Origin: Methylacidiphilaceae bacterium
GTDB lineage: Bacteria; Verrucomicrobiota; Verrucomicrobiia; Methylacidiphilales; Methylacidiphilaceae
Length of the DNA stretch: 49,611 nt
Assembly (NCBI GenBank): GCA_028710285.1
Contig: JAQTUK010000002.1
Coordinates: 1 to 49,611, forward strand
Reading direction: 5' to 3'
Shown: one piece after another, positions 39,925 through 47,885 of the stretch
How the letters are laid out: each line of letters opens with the position of its first letter
How positions within the stretch are numbered: the stretch's first letter is position 1
Translations under genes and position numbers: made by a program
The notes under the pieces: generated by a model
The model's input: only the letters and a program-made list of their open reading frames with translations
Database searches by the model: none
What the model was told of the DNA's origin: nothing

Positions 39925-41636
39925 GCGGTCGGCCTTCTCCGGGGATAAGCCGCTTCCGCATCGGGCAGGAAGGACGCGCCCTGAGGGACTGTCCGGCGAG
40001 CCTTCGCTCTCGCGTCTCCTTTGTCTTCGGCCTCTTCCTCTTTGTTGCTCCCTATCTGGCGGCGGAAGGAGCGTCGGACCAACGCCTCTTTCTTCCGGAA
40101 GAAGGTGCCGATTCCCATGGACGAAAGCGCTGGTACGACTACGCCATGGATCCCGATCCGGGTTCTTGCCTCGCCCAAATCAGCCCGAACTTTCCGGAGT
40201 CCGCCCCCTGCCGGATCGCCGTGCTCCCATTCGTGGACGAGGGAACCGGCAGTTATGTGCTCAACGAAATCCGATGGCCGGGACGGAAAGGGGAGGCGTT
40301 GGACGTATGGCGGTGGACACACTCGCAAAGGCTTCGTCGAATGGTTCACGGCTATCTCGCGGCGCGCGAGTTCGACCTCATTCCGGTTGCCGCGGTCGAC
40401 TCCCTCCTCGCTGCGCACAAGATCTCCTCGGACCGCCTCCTCGACGGCACAGAACCGCAGGTCCTGGGTCGCATCCTGGACGCGGATGCTCTTGTTTACG
40501 GCAAGCTCTCCGCCTATCGCAGCTATTATATGCTTCTGGCAGCCGGCTGGAGAGTGAAGCTGGAGATCCGCATTGTCTCGGCAATTTCCGGACTCGAAAT
40601 CTTTTCCGGCAGCTCCACCCGCAACATTATCGCGCTTCGGATCGCAACCAACCCGGTTGATCTTGCCCTTGCCTCCATCGCCAACCTGGTCCATTTGCGG
40701 GATGTCACCCTACGGCGGGGAGAAGACGAGGCCTGCCGCGAGCTCGTCGTGCGCGTGCCCCATCCGCCGCGAGTGGCCCGCGCCCTGACCGACACCGTGG
40801 AGAAGGCATTGCCCGTGACGACCGCTCCCGCGCTTTCTCTAGAAAAGGGAGCTCTTCCTCCCGTCGCCTTCCGCGTTCCCCTGCGGCCATGGAAGTCCTC
40901 TCCTCCCTCGAATCTTCCTCCCGAACGCTTTTTTCTCGCCGAGCAGCAGGAATCTACTCATGGGAAAAAAAATCCCCTCGATTACCTGATCGACCTGGAT
41001 CCCTCGCGATTCCAAACCGTGGCCTCTCCCCATCTGGCGACCGAGCGGCCGTTCCAACTCGCGGTTCTTCCCTTCCTCGACAAGGCAACCGGAGGAAACT
41101 TTCTCCTCAATGGTGTCCCAGCCAAGCCTCGTTCCCGGGCTGAGCGGGACCGCTGGAAGTGGACGACGGCCAACCGTCTCCGCCGAGGAATGGCAACCTA
41201 CCTGGGGCAGAGGGACTTCTGGGTGCAGAGCCCAGCTCTCACGGACAAGATCCTGCAACAAATGGGCTGGCGGACGGCGGCGGACATGCTCCGCGAGCAG
41301 GCAGAACGGGTGGCCGACTGGCTCGGCGTCGACGCGCTCGTCTACGGCGAGGTCCAAGACTCCGTGGCCATCTACGCCTTTCTCTACTCCGCTTGGCGGG
41401 TCGGGCTTCGGGTAAGGATCGTATCGGGGCGCACCAGTCGCACCCTCATCGAAGTAAACGGGCAGCGGCAAGACTCCACGCTCCTTCCGGCCATCTTTCC
41501 AGTCGACATCGCGATCTCCTCGGTGTTGGCCGCCGGATTCCTTCGCGATATCACCCTCAAGAGGGCGGAAGACGAACTCTGTCGAGAGATTGCCCTCCGC
41601 ATCCCCGCCCCGAAGGTTCGTCCATCTTGCCCATAG
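39921..41636 (+). CDS. exported protein with two tandem GNA1162/CsgG-like units
   Basis: A 571-residue protein with a late signal segment ('SFVFGLFLFVAPYLAAEG', about 33-50). Two homologous units of about 230 residues follow, spaced by about 281. The repeat includes 'HGRKRWYDYAMDPDP' (66-80) against 'HGKKNPLDYLIDLDP' (347-361). It also includes 'CRIAVLPFVDEGTG' against 'FQLAVLPFLDKATG', 'DADALVYGKL' against 'GVDALVYGEV', and 'RRGEDEACRELVVRVP' against 'KRAEDELCREIALRIP'. The 'IAVLPF...GY...DALVYG' layout resembles the GNA1162/DUF799 lipoproteins with a CsgG-like fold, from memory. No lipobox Cys is seen. The function is unknown. The start overlaps the HisC-like stop, so a cytosolic amino acid operon ends with a secreted protein. 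Confidence 0.72.
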   Translation: MSGRPSPGISRFRIGQEGRALRDCPASLRSRVSFVFGLFLFVAPYLAAEGASDQRLFLPEEGADSHGRKRWYDYAMDPDPGSCLAQISPNFPESAPCRIAVLPFVDEGTGSYVLNEIRWPGRKGEALDVWRWTHSQRLRRMVHGYLAAREFDLIPVAAVDSLLAAHKISSDRLLDGTEPQVLGRILDADALVYGKLSAYRSYYMLLAAGWRVKLEIRIVSAISGLEIFSGSSTRNIIALRIATNPVDLALASIANLVHLRDVTLRRGEDEACRELVVRVPHPPRVARALTDTVEKALPVTTAPALSLEKGALPPVAFRVPLRPWKSSPPSNLPPERFFLAEQQESTHGKKNPLDYLIDLDPSRFQTVASPHLATERPFQLAVLPFLDKATGGNFLLNGVPAKPRSRAERDRWKWTTANRLRRGMATYLGQRDFWVQSPALTDKILQQMGWRTAADMLREQAERVADWLGVDALVYGEVQDSVAIYAFLYSAWRVGLRVRIVSGRTSRTLIEVNGQRQDSTLLPAIFPVDIAISSVLAAGFLRDITLKRAEDELCREIALRIPAPKVRPSCP

Positions 41637-41685
41637 GGCGGAAAGGCCGCAGACGGCCTCCGCACCGTTCTTGGAGCAGGCTCCC

Positions 41686-43155
41686 TCACCCGAAACGCAC
41701 GGAATGGATTGCTCTTCGAGCGGCCCCCGCCAAGGTCGCGTTCCTGGCCGCTACAGGCGAGGGATCGGATGGCGCATCGCCGAGTTGCGAGGCCGGCTGA
41801 CGACCGGAAGCTTGGGATTCTGCCTTCGGGAGCCAGACCGTGAAGCGATTCCAGTTTTCGCTCGGATTGTCGTACCGGATTTCCCCTTCGTGGAGGGACA
41901 CGATTTCCCGACAAAGGCTCAAGCCGAGCCCGCTGCCTCTTGCCTGACCGTCTCTGGCGCTTCGCGTCCGGTAGAAACGTCGAAAGATTTCGGCCTGGTC
42001 CTCCGCCTCGATGATCGGGCCTGTGTTGGCGACGCTCAAGACGAGCCACGGGGCATCCTCCAGAAGCGTGATCCAGATGGCGCCGCCCGCCGTATTATAT
42101 TTCGCGGCATTATCCACGAGATTCCAAAGGAGGCGAAGCAAAAGCTCTCCGTCTCCGCAGACCCATCGTTCCGGAAGGATCGAGGTCGCGACGGAAAGTC
42201 CCCCCGGAACCGCGAGAAGCCGAGCGTCCTCCGCCACCTCCGCCACCATCTTGCTCCAATCCATGGGCTGCCTTCGTAGCCGAAGCTGACCGCTTTCGGC
42301 GTAGGACAAAAAAAGAAGGTTTTCGGTGATCGTGGTCAGCCGCTTCACCTGCTCCAAGAGGGAAAGGAAAACTTCTTCCCCCGAGAATTGCCGGCCCTTG
42401 GATTCGGCAAGTGCGGCCTCCAACTGATTCCGAAGGATCGTCAGGGGAGTCCGAAGCTCGTGGGAGGCATCGGCCGTCAATCGCGCTTCTTGGGCAAATG
42501 CCTGTTCGATCCTTTCCCACATCGCGTTCAGGATTTGTGCTAAACGTGCCAGGTCCGGATCTTCGGAGGGGATTTCGACTCTCCCATGGAGGGCATGGGG
42601 ACCGATCTTCTCCGCAGCGGCGGCGATCGCGCGAACCGGCCGTAGAGCGTAGCCCGAAAGAAACCATCCTCCCCAAATGGCGACGACCATGGCGAGAGGA
42701 AAGGAAAAGAGGTAGGCAATTTCCGCCTTTTGCAGGGTCGCCTTTAACAGCCGCGTGTCTCGCCCCAGCATCACGCGATAGCCCTCCTTGGTGATCACCA
42801 TGACACGAAAGGTTCGCTTCCCAAGCGATAAAAACCGAAAGCCATCCTTCGCCAAAGGATGCCGCGTCAGAAAAAATGGCGCCCGATAGAGGACCTTCCC
42901 CCCCGCTCGATCAATCTCCCATATGCTGCTCTCCTCCGCCTCCAGGTTCTCGGGAAGCCTTCCCTCGGAAAGCGATGGCACCTTCTTCAGAGCCGAAACA
43001 ATTTCCCCCGCATCCGAGATCATCTGGAGATCCGAGTCCTGGACGAGCTTGCGATAAAGGGTCCAGTCGGCGACCCCTCCCACGAGAGCCAGCGCGAGCC
43101 CCACCGTCGCTCCGGTGAGCAGGGCGACTTTCCACCGAAGGGAAACCTTCTTCAT
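41686..43155 (-). CDS. sensor histidine kinase (HAMP, class I)
   Basis: Membrane sensor kinase of 489 residues. The first membrane span is about 10-28 and a short periplasmic domain about 33-145; the second span is about 147-165, then comes a HAMP linker with 'ALRPVRAIAAAAEKIG'. The H-box is 'DASHELRTPLTILRNQLE' with His232 as the phosphorylation site. The N-box is 'LLRLLWNLVDNAAKYN', followed by 'VANTGPI', the F-box 'EIFRRFYRTRSA' and the G-box 'GSGLGLSLCREIVSLHEG'. The tail after about 445 is Ala/Ser-rich and looks disordered. ATG 43155 overlaps the end of the response regulator (ATGA), so the pair is coupled. The signal is unknown. Confidence 0.92.
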   Translation of the reverse strand: MKKVSLRWKVALLTGATVGLALALVGGVADWTLYRKLVQDSDLQMISDAGEIVSALKKVPSLSEGRLPENLEAEESSIWEIDRAGGKVLYRAPFFLTRHPLAKDGFRFLSLGKRTFRVMVITKEGYRVMLGRDTRLLKATLQKAEIAYLFSFPLAMVVAIWGGWFLSGYALRPVRAIAAAAEKIGPHALHGRVEIPSEDPDLARLAQILNAMWERIEQAFAQEARLTADASHELRTPLTILRNQLEAALAESKGRQFSGEEVFLSLLEQVKRLTTITENLLFLSYAESGQLRLRRQPMDWSKMVAEVAEDARLLAVPGGLSVATSILPERWVCGDGELLLRLLWNLVDNAAKYNTAGGAIWITLLEDAPWLVLSVANTGPIIEAEDQAEIFRRFYRTRSARDGQARGSGLGLSLCREIVSLHEGEIRYDNPSENWNRFTVWLPKAESQASGRQPASQLGDAPSDPSPVAARNATLAGAARRAIHSVRFG

Positions 43156-43826
43156 GAGGACTCCTCGATTCGATATCCGATCCCACGGACCGTGTGAATG
43201 AGTTTCCGGCTCTGACCCTCGTCGATCTTCTTCCTCAATTTCTGAATGTAGACATCAACCAGGTTTGTTCCCGGATCAAAATGGAAGTTCCAGACATGCT
43301 AGCAGATCTCGGTTCTCGTGAAGACCTTTCCCGGAGAGCGCATCAAGAGTTCCAAGAGGGAAAACTCCCGGCCCGTGAGCTCGATTTTTCGCTCGCCCCT
43401 CATCGCGACCCGACTCACCAAGTTCAAGGTCAGATCGCCCACTTGGTAGAGGGAAAGTCCGACTCCGGCCGCTCGGCGAAGGAGGGCGCGCAAACGCGCC
43501 ACGAGCTCCTCCATGGCAAACGGCTTGGGGAGATAATCGTCGGCACCGCTCTCCAGCCCCTCGACCCGTTCATACATCTCTCCCCTGGCAGTCAGCAGGA
43601 GCACGGGCAGATGGATCCCGCGGCGCCGAATGGCTCGGAGCACGCTGAGACCATCGCGCCCAGGCAAGAAGACATCGAGCACCGTCGCGTCATAGGGCTG
43701 GTTCGCCAGGGCCAAGAGCGCTTCGTCGCCGCGCGCCAGCGTGTCTACGACAAAGCCGTGCTCTTCCAACCCCTTCCGAATAAAGGCGGCGATCTTCTCC
43801 TCGTCTTCGACGATCAATATGCGCAT
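43152..43826 (-). pseudogene. OmpR-family response regulator interrupted by an in-frame amber codon
   Basis: From ATG 43826 the receiver domain is intact: 'ILIVEDEEKIAAFIRKGLEE', Asp51 in 'ATVLDVFLPGRDG', 'LLLTARG' and Lys101 in 'DYLPKPFAMEEL'. The winged-helix domain begins 'ELTGREFSLLELLMRSPGKV' and reaches 'TRTEIC'. Codon 176 is then TAG (43301-43299). Beyond it the same frame continues without change: 'HVWNFHFDPGTNLVDVYIQK', 'LRKKIDEGQSRKLIHTV', 'RGIGYRIEESS', then TGA overlapping the kinase ATG. Homologues usually have Glu or another residue at the TAG. The stop removes the recognition helix, so the short product should not bind DNA normally. Sequencing error, recent mutation or read-through are all possible. 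Confidence 0.88.
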
Positions 43827-43904
43827 GGTATGACCAGCCTCCCGCACGTCGTCGTGGCGTGCCAACCCATCTAGTCCCCTTCTCTTGTTCGGTCGTCGTC
43901 TGGG

Positions 43905-44465
43905 TCAACGTACGGGAGCAAGACCAAATCGAAAGATCATCCAGAGGCAAGCAAGGCAAAGGCAGCTGTCGGCGACATTAAAGCTCGGCCAATGCCAGGA
44001 ACCGACGTAAACATCGATGAAATCGACGACAAATCCGTGAAGGATCCGGTCGTTGACATTCCCCGCCGCTCCAGCGGCAAGAAGGGCGGCAATCACGTTC
44101 GTCTCTCGCGGTCTCCAATCGAGCCTTCGGCTAACCCAAAAGCCAACGAGAAAGAAAGCGGCTCCCACTCCGATCCATAGCCAGTTCCGTCCCGAGAAGA
44201 GTCCAAAGACGATCCCGGTGTTTCGGACAGAAACAAAATTCAGCAGCCCGGGAATCACGGAGAGTGAAAAATGTTCCCCACACCGGAGAATCGCTGCCTT
44301 CGTCCCCTGGTCGAGAAGAAACAACGCGAGAAAGAGTGCCCAAAAGAAAGGTCCTGGGGCTCTTCGGCGCGAGGGATCGATCTCTTTGCGCGTGGGATCA
44401 CTCCTTCGCTCTCTGGAAAAGACCAGATCGGGACCATCGCCCAGCGGACAAAGCAGCGAAATCAT
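43905..44465 (-). CDS. lspA: lipoprotein signal peptidase (signal peptidase II)
   Basis: Inner-membrane aspartic protease that removes the signal peptide from prolipoproteins. It has 186 residues with four membrane spans. The N-terminal cytosolic part is longer than usual (about 38 residues). 'FLLDQGTKAAI', 'NFVSVRNTGIVFGLFSG', 'AAGNVNDRILHGFVVDFID' (Asp139) and 'HWPSFNVADSCLCLACLW' (Asp166) are the family blocks with both catalytic aspartates. The ATG overlaps the stop of the small upstream gene by 4 bp. It is in a dnaA-dnaN-unknown-lspA series. Confidence 0.93.
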   Translation of the reverse strand: MISLLCPLGDGPDLVFSRERRSDPTRKEIDPSRRRAPGPFFWALFLALFLLDQGTKAAILRCGEHFSLSVIPGLLNFVSVRNTGIVFGLFSGRNWLWIGVGAAFFLVGFWVSRRLDWRPRETNVIAALLAAGAAGNVNDRILHGFVVDFIDVYVGSWHWPSFNVADSCLCLACLWMIFRFGLAPVR

Positions 44466-44851
44466 AAGACACCCTGCTTCTCCAACTGGGCCAACCGCTC
44501 TTCATTCTTCTCGTCGATGATTTCGCAAAGCCGGGGCAGCTCAAGGAGGATCTCCAAGGAAAGAGGAATCCCGGACGTCGAAAAACCCGTCGTCTCGACG
44601 CTCTTTCGGCTGATCGCGAGATAAGCCCACGCAAAGGTATCTCCTTCGGCGATTCGGAACTGTGGATACTCTTCCCAGAAGATATCCGAAGCAACGCGGA
44701 TCTCCATCGTCGCCATTCCGCCTCCCTCTCCACCAGGCAGAGCCTGCTCCACCCTTTCGTACCGGACGATCCAATGGGTAACGATTGCCTCAATCCTTTC
44801 TCTCTCGAGAGGTTCCTCGAAAAGAGCGACGAATCCGGATCGATTATGCAT
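44462..44851 (-). CDS. uncharacterised protein between dnaN and lspA
   Basis: A 129-residue soluble protein I do not recognise. It is acidic, without signal peptide or membrane span. It begins 'MHNRSGFVALFEEPLERERI' and continues with a short strand-helix pattern, a Gly-rich loop ('ALPGGEGGGMATM'), aromatic strands ('DIFWEEYPQFRIAEGDTFAW') and a charged C-terminal helix ('IIDEKNEERLAQLEKQG'). The start overlaps the dnaN stop by 8 bp and the stop overlaps the lspA ATG by 4 bp. It is therefore part of the dnaN messenger, and such tight coupling argues that it is a real gene. Confidence 0.65.
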   Translation of the reverse strand: MHNRSGFVALFEEPLERERIEAIVTHWIVRYERVEQALPGGEGGGMATMEIRVASDIFWEEYPQFRIAEGDTFAWAYLAISRKSVETTGFSTSGIPLSLEILLELPRLCEIIDEKNEERLAQLEKQGVL

Positions 44852-45944
44852 TGCGCATCGGCATCACAACATAGAGGAAAGCTTCTTCGTCCTTGAAGAT
44901 GCACGGCCCGGAAGCTTCTCCGACCTGAAGGGCCACTTCGTCCGCCATGCTTTCCCGTAGCGGATCCATCAGATAGGCGACGTTGAACGCAGCACGGATC
45001 TCCCCTCCTCCGTAGCGGATCGGAATCGCCTCCTTCGCTTCCCCGATCTCCGCAGAGCTGCAGGACAACTCAAGCTCGTTCTTTTGAAAGCGGAGACGGA
45101 CCGGGACGACCTTTTCTCCCGCGACGATCGAGACGCGACGCAAGCCAGACAGGACTGCCTCTCGTGAAACATACATCTTTTCCGGGGCGCCTTCCGGAAT
45201 CGCCGCGCGATAGTTGGGATATTTTCCGTCTACGAGTTTGGACGAAAACAGGACCTCTCCGGACTGCAAAAGGAGCCGGCTCGGCTCGAGCCAGACCGTG
45301 ACCTTCCTCTCCTCGTCGCCAAGAATTCGCAGCAGCTCCGTAACCGCCCGAGCGGGAACGATCCCCTGGATCTCTTCCTCCGCCTTACCCGAGACAGGAC
45401 TCTCCATGAGGGCCAAGCGTTTACCGTCCGTCGCCACTACGATGAGCTTTTCCGCCTTCCAGCAGAAAAGAGCCCCATTGAGCACGTAGCGCATTTCGTC
45501 GCTCGACATGGCATAAGCCGTACGGCGAAGCAATCTTACCAAAGCAGCTTGGGAAATGCCGAACGACGGAGAATCACTCAAAGGGGGAGGAGCCGGGTAA
45601 TCGGCCGCCGGCAATCCGAAGAGACGAAAGGAAGAAGAGCCTGCCGTGACCGTGGTTTCCTCTTTCTCGTTGCTCGTCAATGCGAGCTCTTTGGCGGACA
45701 CTTCCTTGGCGATGGCAAAGAGCCGGCGGGCAGGCAGCGTGGTCCGGCCGGCTTCTTTTACTTCCGCATCGATATGGAGCTGCAGGGTCGTCTGAAGGTC
45801 GCTCGCGAAAAGCGAGAGTTTCCCTGCCGAATCGGCTTCCAGGAGCACATTGTTCAGGATTGGCAGCGTGGTCCGGCCGCCGGCGACGCTCTGAGCGAGG
45901 CCTAGAGCGTCCAGGAAGGAAGTTCGAACGATTTCGCATTGCAT
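44844..45944 (-). CDS. dnaN: DNA polymerase III beta subunit (sliding clamp)
   Basis: Ring-shaped processivity clamp. It has 366 residues. It shows 'SVAGGRTTLPILNNVLLEAD', 'LQTTLQLHI', 'LPARRLFAIAKE', 'DEMRYVLNGALFCW', 'VVATDGKRLALMESP', 'LVDGKYPNYRAAIP' and the C-terminal 'EEAFLYVVMPMRNA'. This is a normal clamp with three repeats. I start at ATG 45944; a TTG two codons upstream is the alternative. It is 213 bp from dnaA, with DnaA-box-like sites in the gap. Confidence 0.95.
   Translation of the reverse strand: MQCEIVRTSFLDALGLAQSVAGGRTTLPILNNVLLEADSAGKLSLFASDLQTTLQLHIDAEVKEAGRTTLPARRLFAIAKEVSAKELALTSNEKEETTVTAGSSSFRLFGLPAADYPAPPPLSDSPSFGISQAALVRLLRRTAYAMSSDEMRYVLNGALFCWKAEKLIVVATDGKRLALMESPVSGKAEEEIQGIVPARAVTELLRILGDEERKVTVWLEPSRLLLQSGEVLFSSKLVDGKYPNYRAAIPEGAPEKMYVSREAVLSGLRRVSIVAGEKVVPVRLRFQKNELELSCSSAEIGEAKEAIPIRYGGGEIRAAFNVAYLMDPLRESMADEVALQVGEASGPCIFKDEEAFLYVVMPMRNA
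45156..45171. promoter_or_regulatory. parS-like sequence inside dnaN
   Basis: On the plus strand the 16 bases match the parS consensus TGTTTCACGTGAAACA at 13 of 16 positions, with the right half CGTGAAACA perfect. It lies inside the dnaN coding region, near the proposed origin, where ParB sites are usually found. One site with three mismatches is weak evidence. Confidence 0.25.
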
Positions 45945-46157
45945 GGGCAAGTCTGTTTTTAAAGGAGAAAAGGTTTGTTCATCTTCGTCATCTTCTTAGG
46001 GGGATTCGGCGGTGAATAACTCTGCAATGCGTTGATCTAAAACAACTTCCAATAGTGGAATATCTGTGAGTAACTTGTTTTCCCGACGGGGCGCTTGTGG
46101 TCAACTCCTCTGCTCGGGCCGAATGGATCGAGTTATTCACCGCCCCCCTTGGGTTAT
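45945..46157. other. dnaA-dnaN intergenic region with DnaA-box-like sites
   Basis: A 213-bp gap with three sequences close to the DnaA box TTATNCACA. They are TTATTCACC on the minus strand (46011-46019), TTACTCACA on the minus strand (46065-46073) and TTATTCACC on the plus strand (46133-46141). Each differs by one base. It probably also carries the dnaN promoter, but I see no clear one. Confidence 0.5.
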
Positions 46158-47531
46158 TTACTGTGGATTCCCGAGTTTTTCAATCAACTCGCGGAGCGTG
46201 GCGTCGAAACGCGGTTCGGATTGCAGTTTTTCGGCCACCACGCGCTGAGCATGGAGGACGGTTCCATGGTCTCGACCGCCGAACCTTTCTCCGATTTCCG
46301 CAAGCGAGCAGGTCGTGAGCTTACGGCTCAAGTACATGGCCACCATGCGGGGCAGCGCGATGTGAGCCAGCCGTCGCTTGCTCGTCATGTCGGCAAGCCG
46401 AAGGTCAAAGGTCTCGGCGACCTGTTTCTGAATCGACTCGATGGTCACGCCCTGGGCGGAATTTGTGCTGAAAAGATCCTTGAGAAGGACTTGTACCTGT
46501 CCGGCCGTGAGCTTTTCCGGATGGAGGTTGGAAAACGCTGCCACTCGATTGAGGGCGCCCTCGAGTTGGCGGACGTTGCTCTGGATGCGCTCCGCGATGG
46601 TCGAGAGAATTTCATCCGGGACCGCGATCGAAAGGCTGCGCATCTTGTGACGTAGAATGGCTAAGCGGGTTTCCAACTGCGGAGGAAGAAGTTCAGCGGT
46701 CAGCCCCCATTCGAATCGCGAGGTGAGGCGTTTTTCCAGGGTCTGCATGGCGCTGGGAACCGCATCGCTGGTCAGAACGATCTGCTTGCTCCCATCGAAG
46801 AGGCAGTTAAAGGTATGAAAAAACTCTTCCTGCGAGCGCTCTTTGCCCACCAGGAACTGAACGTCGTCAAGAAGGAGAACGTCGACCTCCCGGTACTTCT
46901 TGCGAAAACGGAGCAGGGCCCCCTTCTGGATGGCATCGATGAACTCGTTGGTGAACTGCTCGCAAGTGACATACTGCACCTGCAGAGAGCGCCGGAGCCG
47001 ACGGATCTCGTTGCCGATGGACTGCATGAGATGCGTCTTTCCCAGGCCGACCTTTCCGTAAAAGAAAACGGGGTTGTAGGCGCGCGCGGGTGCACTCGCG
47101 ACCGCGCGGGCGGCGGCATAGGCGAATTCGCTGTTGGCCCCGACGATGAAGGTCTCAAACGTGTAACGGGGATTCAATCCGTCGGAAGAGATCGTTTCCG
47201 AGACACCATTGGTTCGTAGCGCGGGCTTCTCTGCTTTCCTGGGGTGCTCTGCCGCAGTCTCTTTGGCTTCCGACGGCGCGGCGGGAAAGGCGACACGCAC
47301 CTGTCGCCCGAGAATTTTTGCGAGCGCGCTGGAAAGCTGAGGCAGATAGTTTTCTTCAATCCAATAGCGGTAAATGGAGTCCGGTGCTTCGAGGGTGACC
47401 TGATCCTCGGAGAGGGTCAGGATTCGAAGAGGGCAAAACCAGCGGTCCACCGCCTCGCGAGAGGCGATGGTTTGCATCTCCTCACAGACTTTTTCCCAGA
47501 TCCAGCCAAGATCAGCGGTCGCGTTATTCAC
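46158..47531 (-). CDS. dnaA: chromosomal replication initiator protein DnaA
   Basis: AAA+ initiator that binds DnaA boxes and opens the origin. It has 457 residues. N-terminal domain I (about 8-80) is followed by a short linker. The AAA+ domain has 'NPRYTFETFIVGANSEFAYA', the Walker A 'YGKVGLGKTHLM' (158-169), the Walker B 'VDVLLLDDVQFLVGKERSQE' and 'LTSRFEWGLTAELLPP'. The C-terminal DNA-binding domain has 'SKRRLAHIALPRMVAMYLSR' and the signature 'FGGRDHGTVLHAQ'. The start is GTG 47531, embedded in a DnaA box, which suggests self-regulation. It reads toward dnaN. Confidence 0.97.
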   Translation of the reverse strand: MNNATADLGWIWEKVCEEMQTIASREAVDRWFCPLRILTLSEDQVTLEAPDSIYRYWIEENYLPQLSSALAKILGRQVRVAFPAAPSEAKETAAEHPRKAEKPALRTNGVSETISSDGLNPRYTFETFIVGANSEFAYAAARAVASAPARAYNPVFFYGKVGLGKTHLMQSIGNEIRRLRRSLQVQYVTCEQFTNEFIDAIQKGALLRFRKKYREVDVLLLDDVQFLVGKERSQEEFFHTFNCLFDGSKQIVLTSDAVPSAMQTLEKRLTSRFEWGLTAELLPPQLETRLAILRHKMRSLSIAVPDEILSTIAERIQSNVRQLEGALNRVAAFSNLHPEKLTAGQVQVLLKDLFSTNSAQGVTIESIQKQVAETFDLRLADMTSKRRLAHIALPRMVAMYLSRKLTTCSLAEIGERFGGRDHGTVLHAQRVVAEKLQSEPRFDATLRELIEKLGNPQ

Positions 47532-47885
47532 AACTTATCCACAACAAGGCCCAAACTTCCTTTCTCTCTCGAACCGGATTCGTAACTAGTTGAAGATTAA
47601 TATGTTAATGAATTTCGAACGAACAGGTTCAAGCCATCGCATGAGAATGATGGTGAACGACTTTGTAAAGTTATTCACAAGAGATTCGACCGGGGCGTTA
47701 GCCTCGTGCTTTGTAGAAGAATGGATCGTAAGAGTTGAGAGGAGAGCGGACAAGGGAATCCCTCAACGTGGCAACTTTTTTTCCTTTCCGTTGACGGGCG
47801 AATATTTCCTGCTCCTCCTAGGCCGAAAAGGAACACGAAAGCCGCCGATCTGGAATCGACGCAAGGATGGGGCCGGAACGGTTTC
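47524..47885. other. candidate replication origin (oriC) upstream of dnaA
   Basis: A 354-bp gap between dnaA and aroE without a convincing gene. It has TTATTCACA at 47524-47532 (over the dnaA start), the perfect box TTATCCACA at 47535-47543 and TTATTCACA at 47671-47679, all on the plus strand. Between them is an AT-rich stretch (47588-47615) that could be the unwinding element. The position next to dnaA, the boxes and the AT-rich stretch together are the classic layout of an origin. Confidence 0.55.

Noticed and set aside
41639-41662. Hairpin between the GNA1162-like and histidine kinase genes as a bidirectional terminator
   Set aside because: The stem (GGCCG/CGGCC with flanking CGGA/TCCG) has a bulge and lacks a T-run. 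It may help end transcription, but the sequence alone does not show it.
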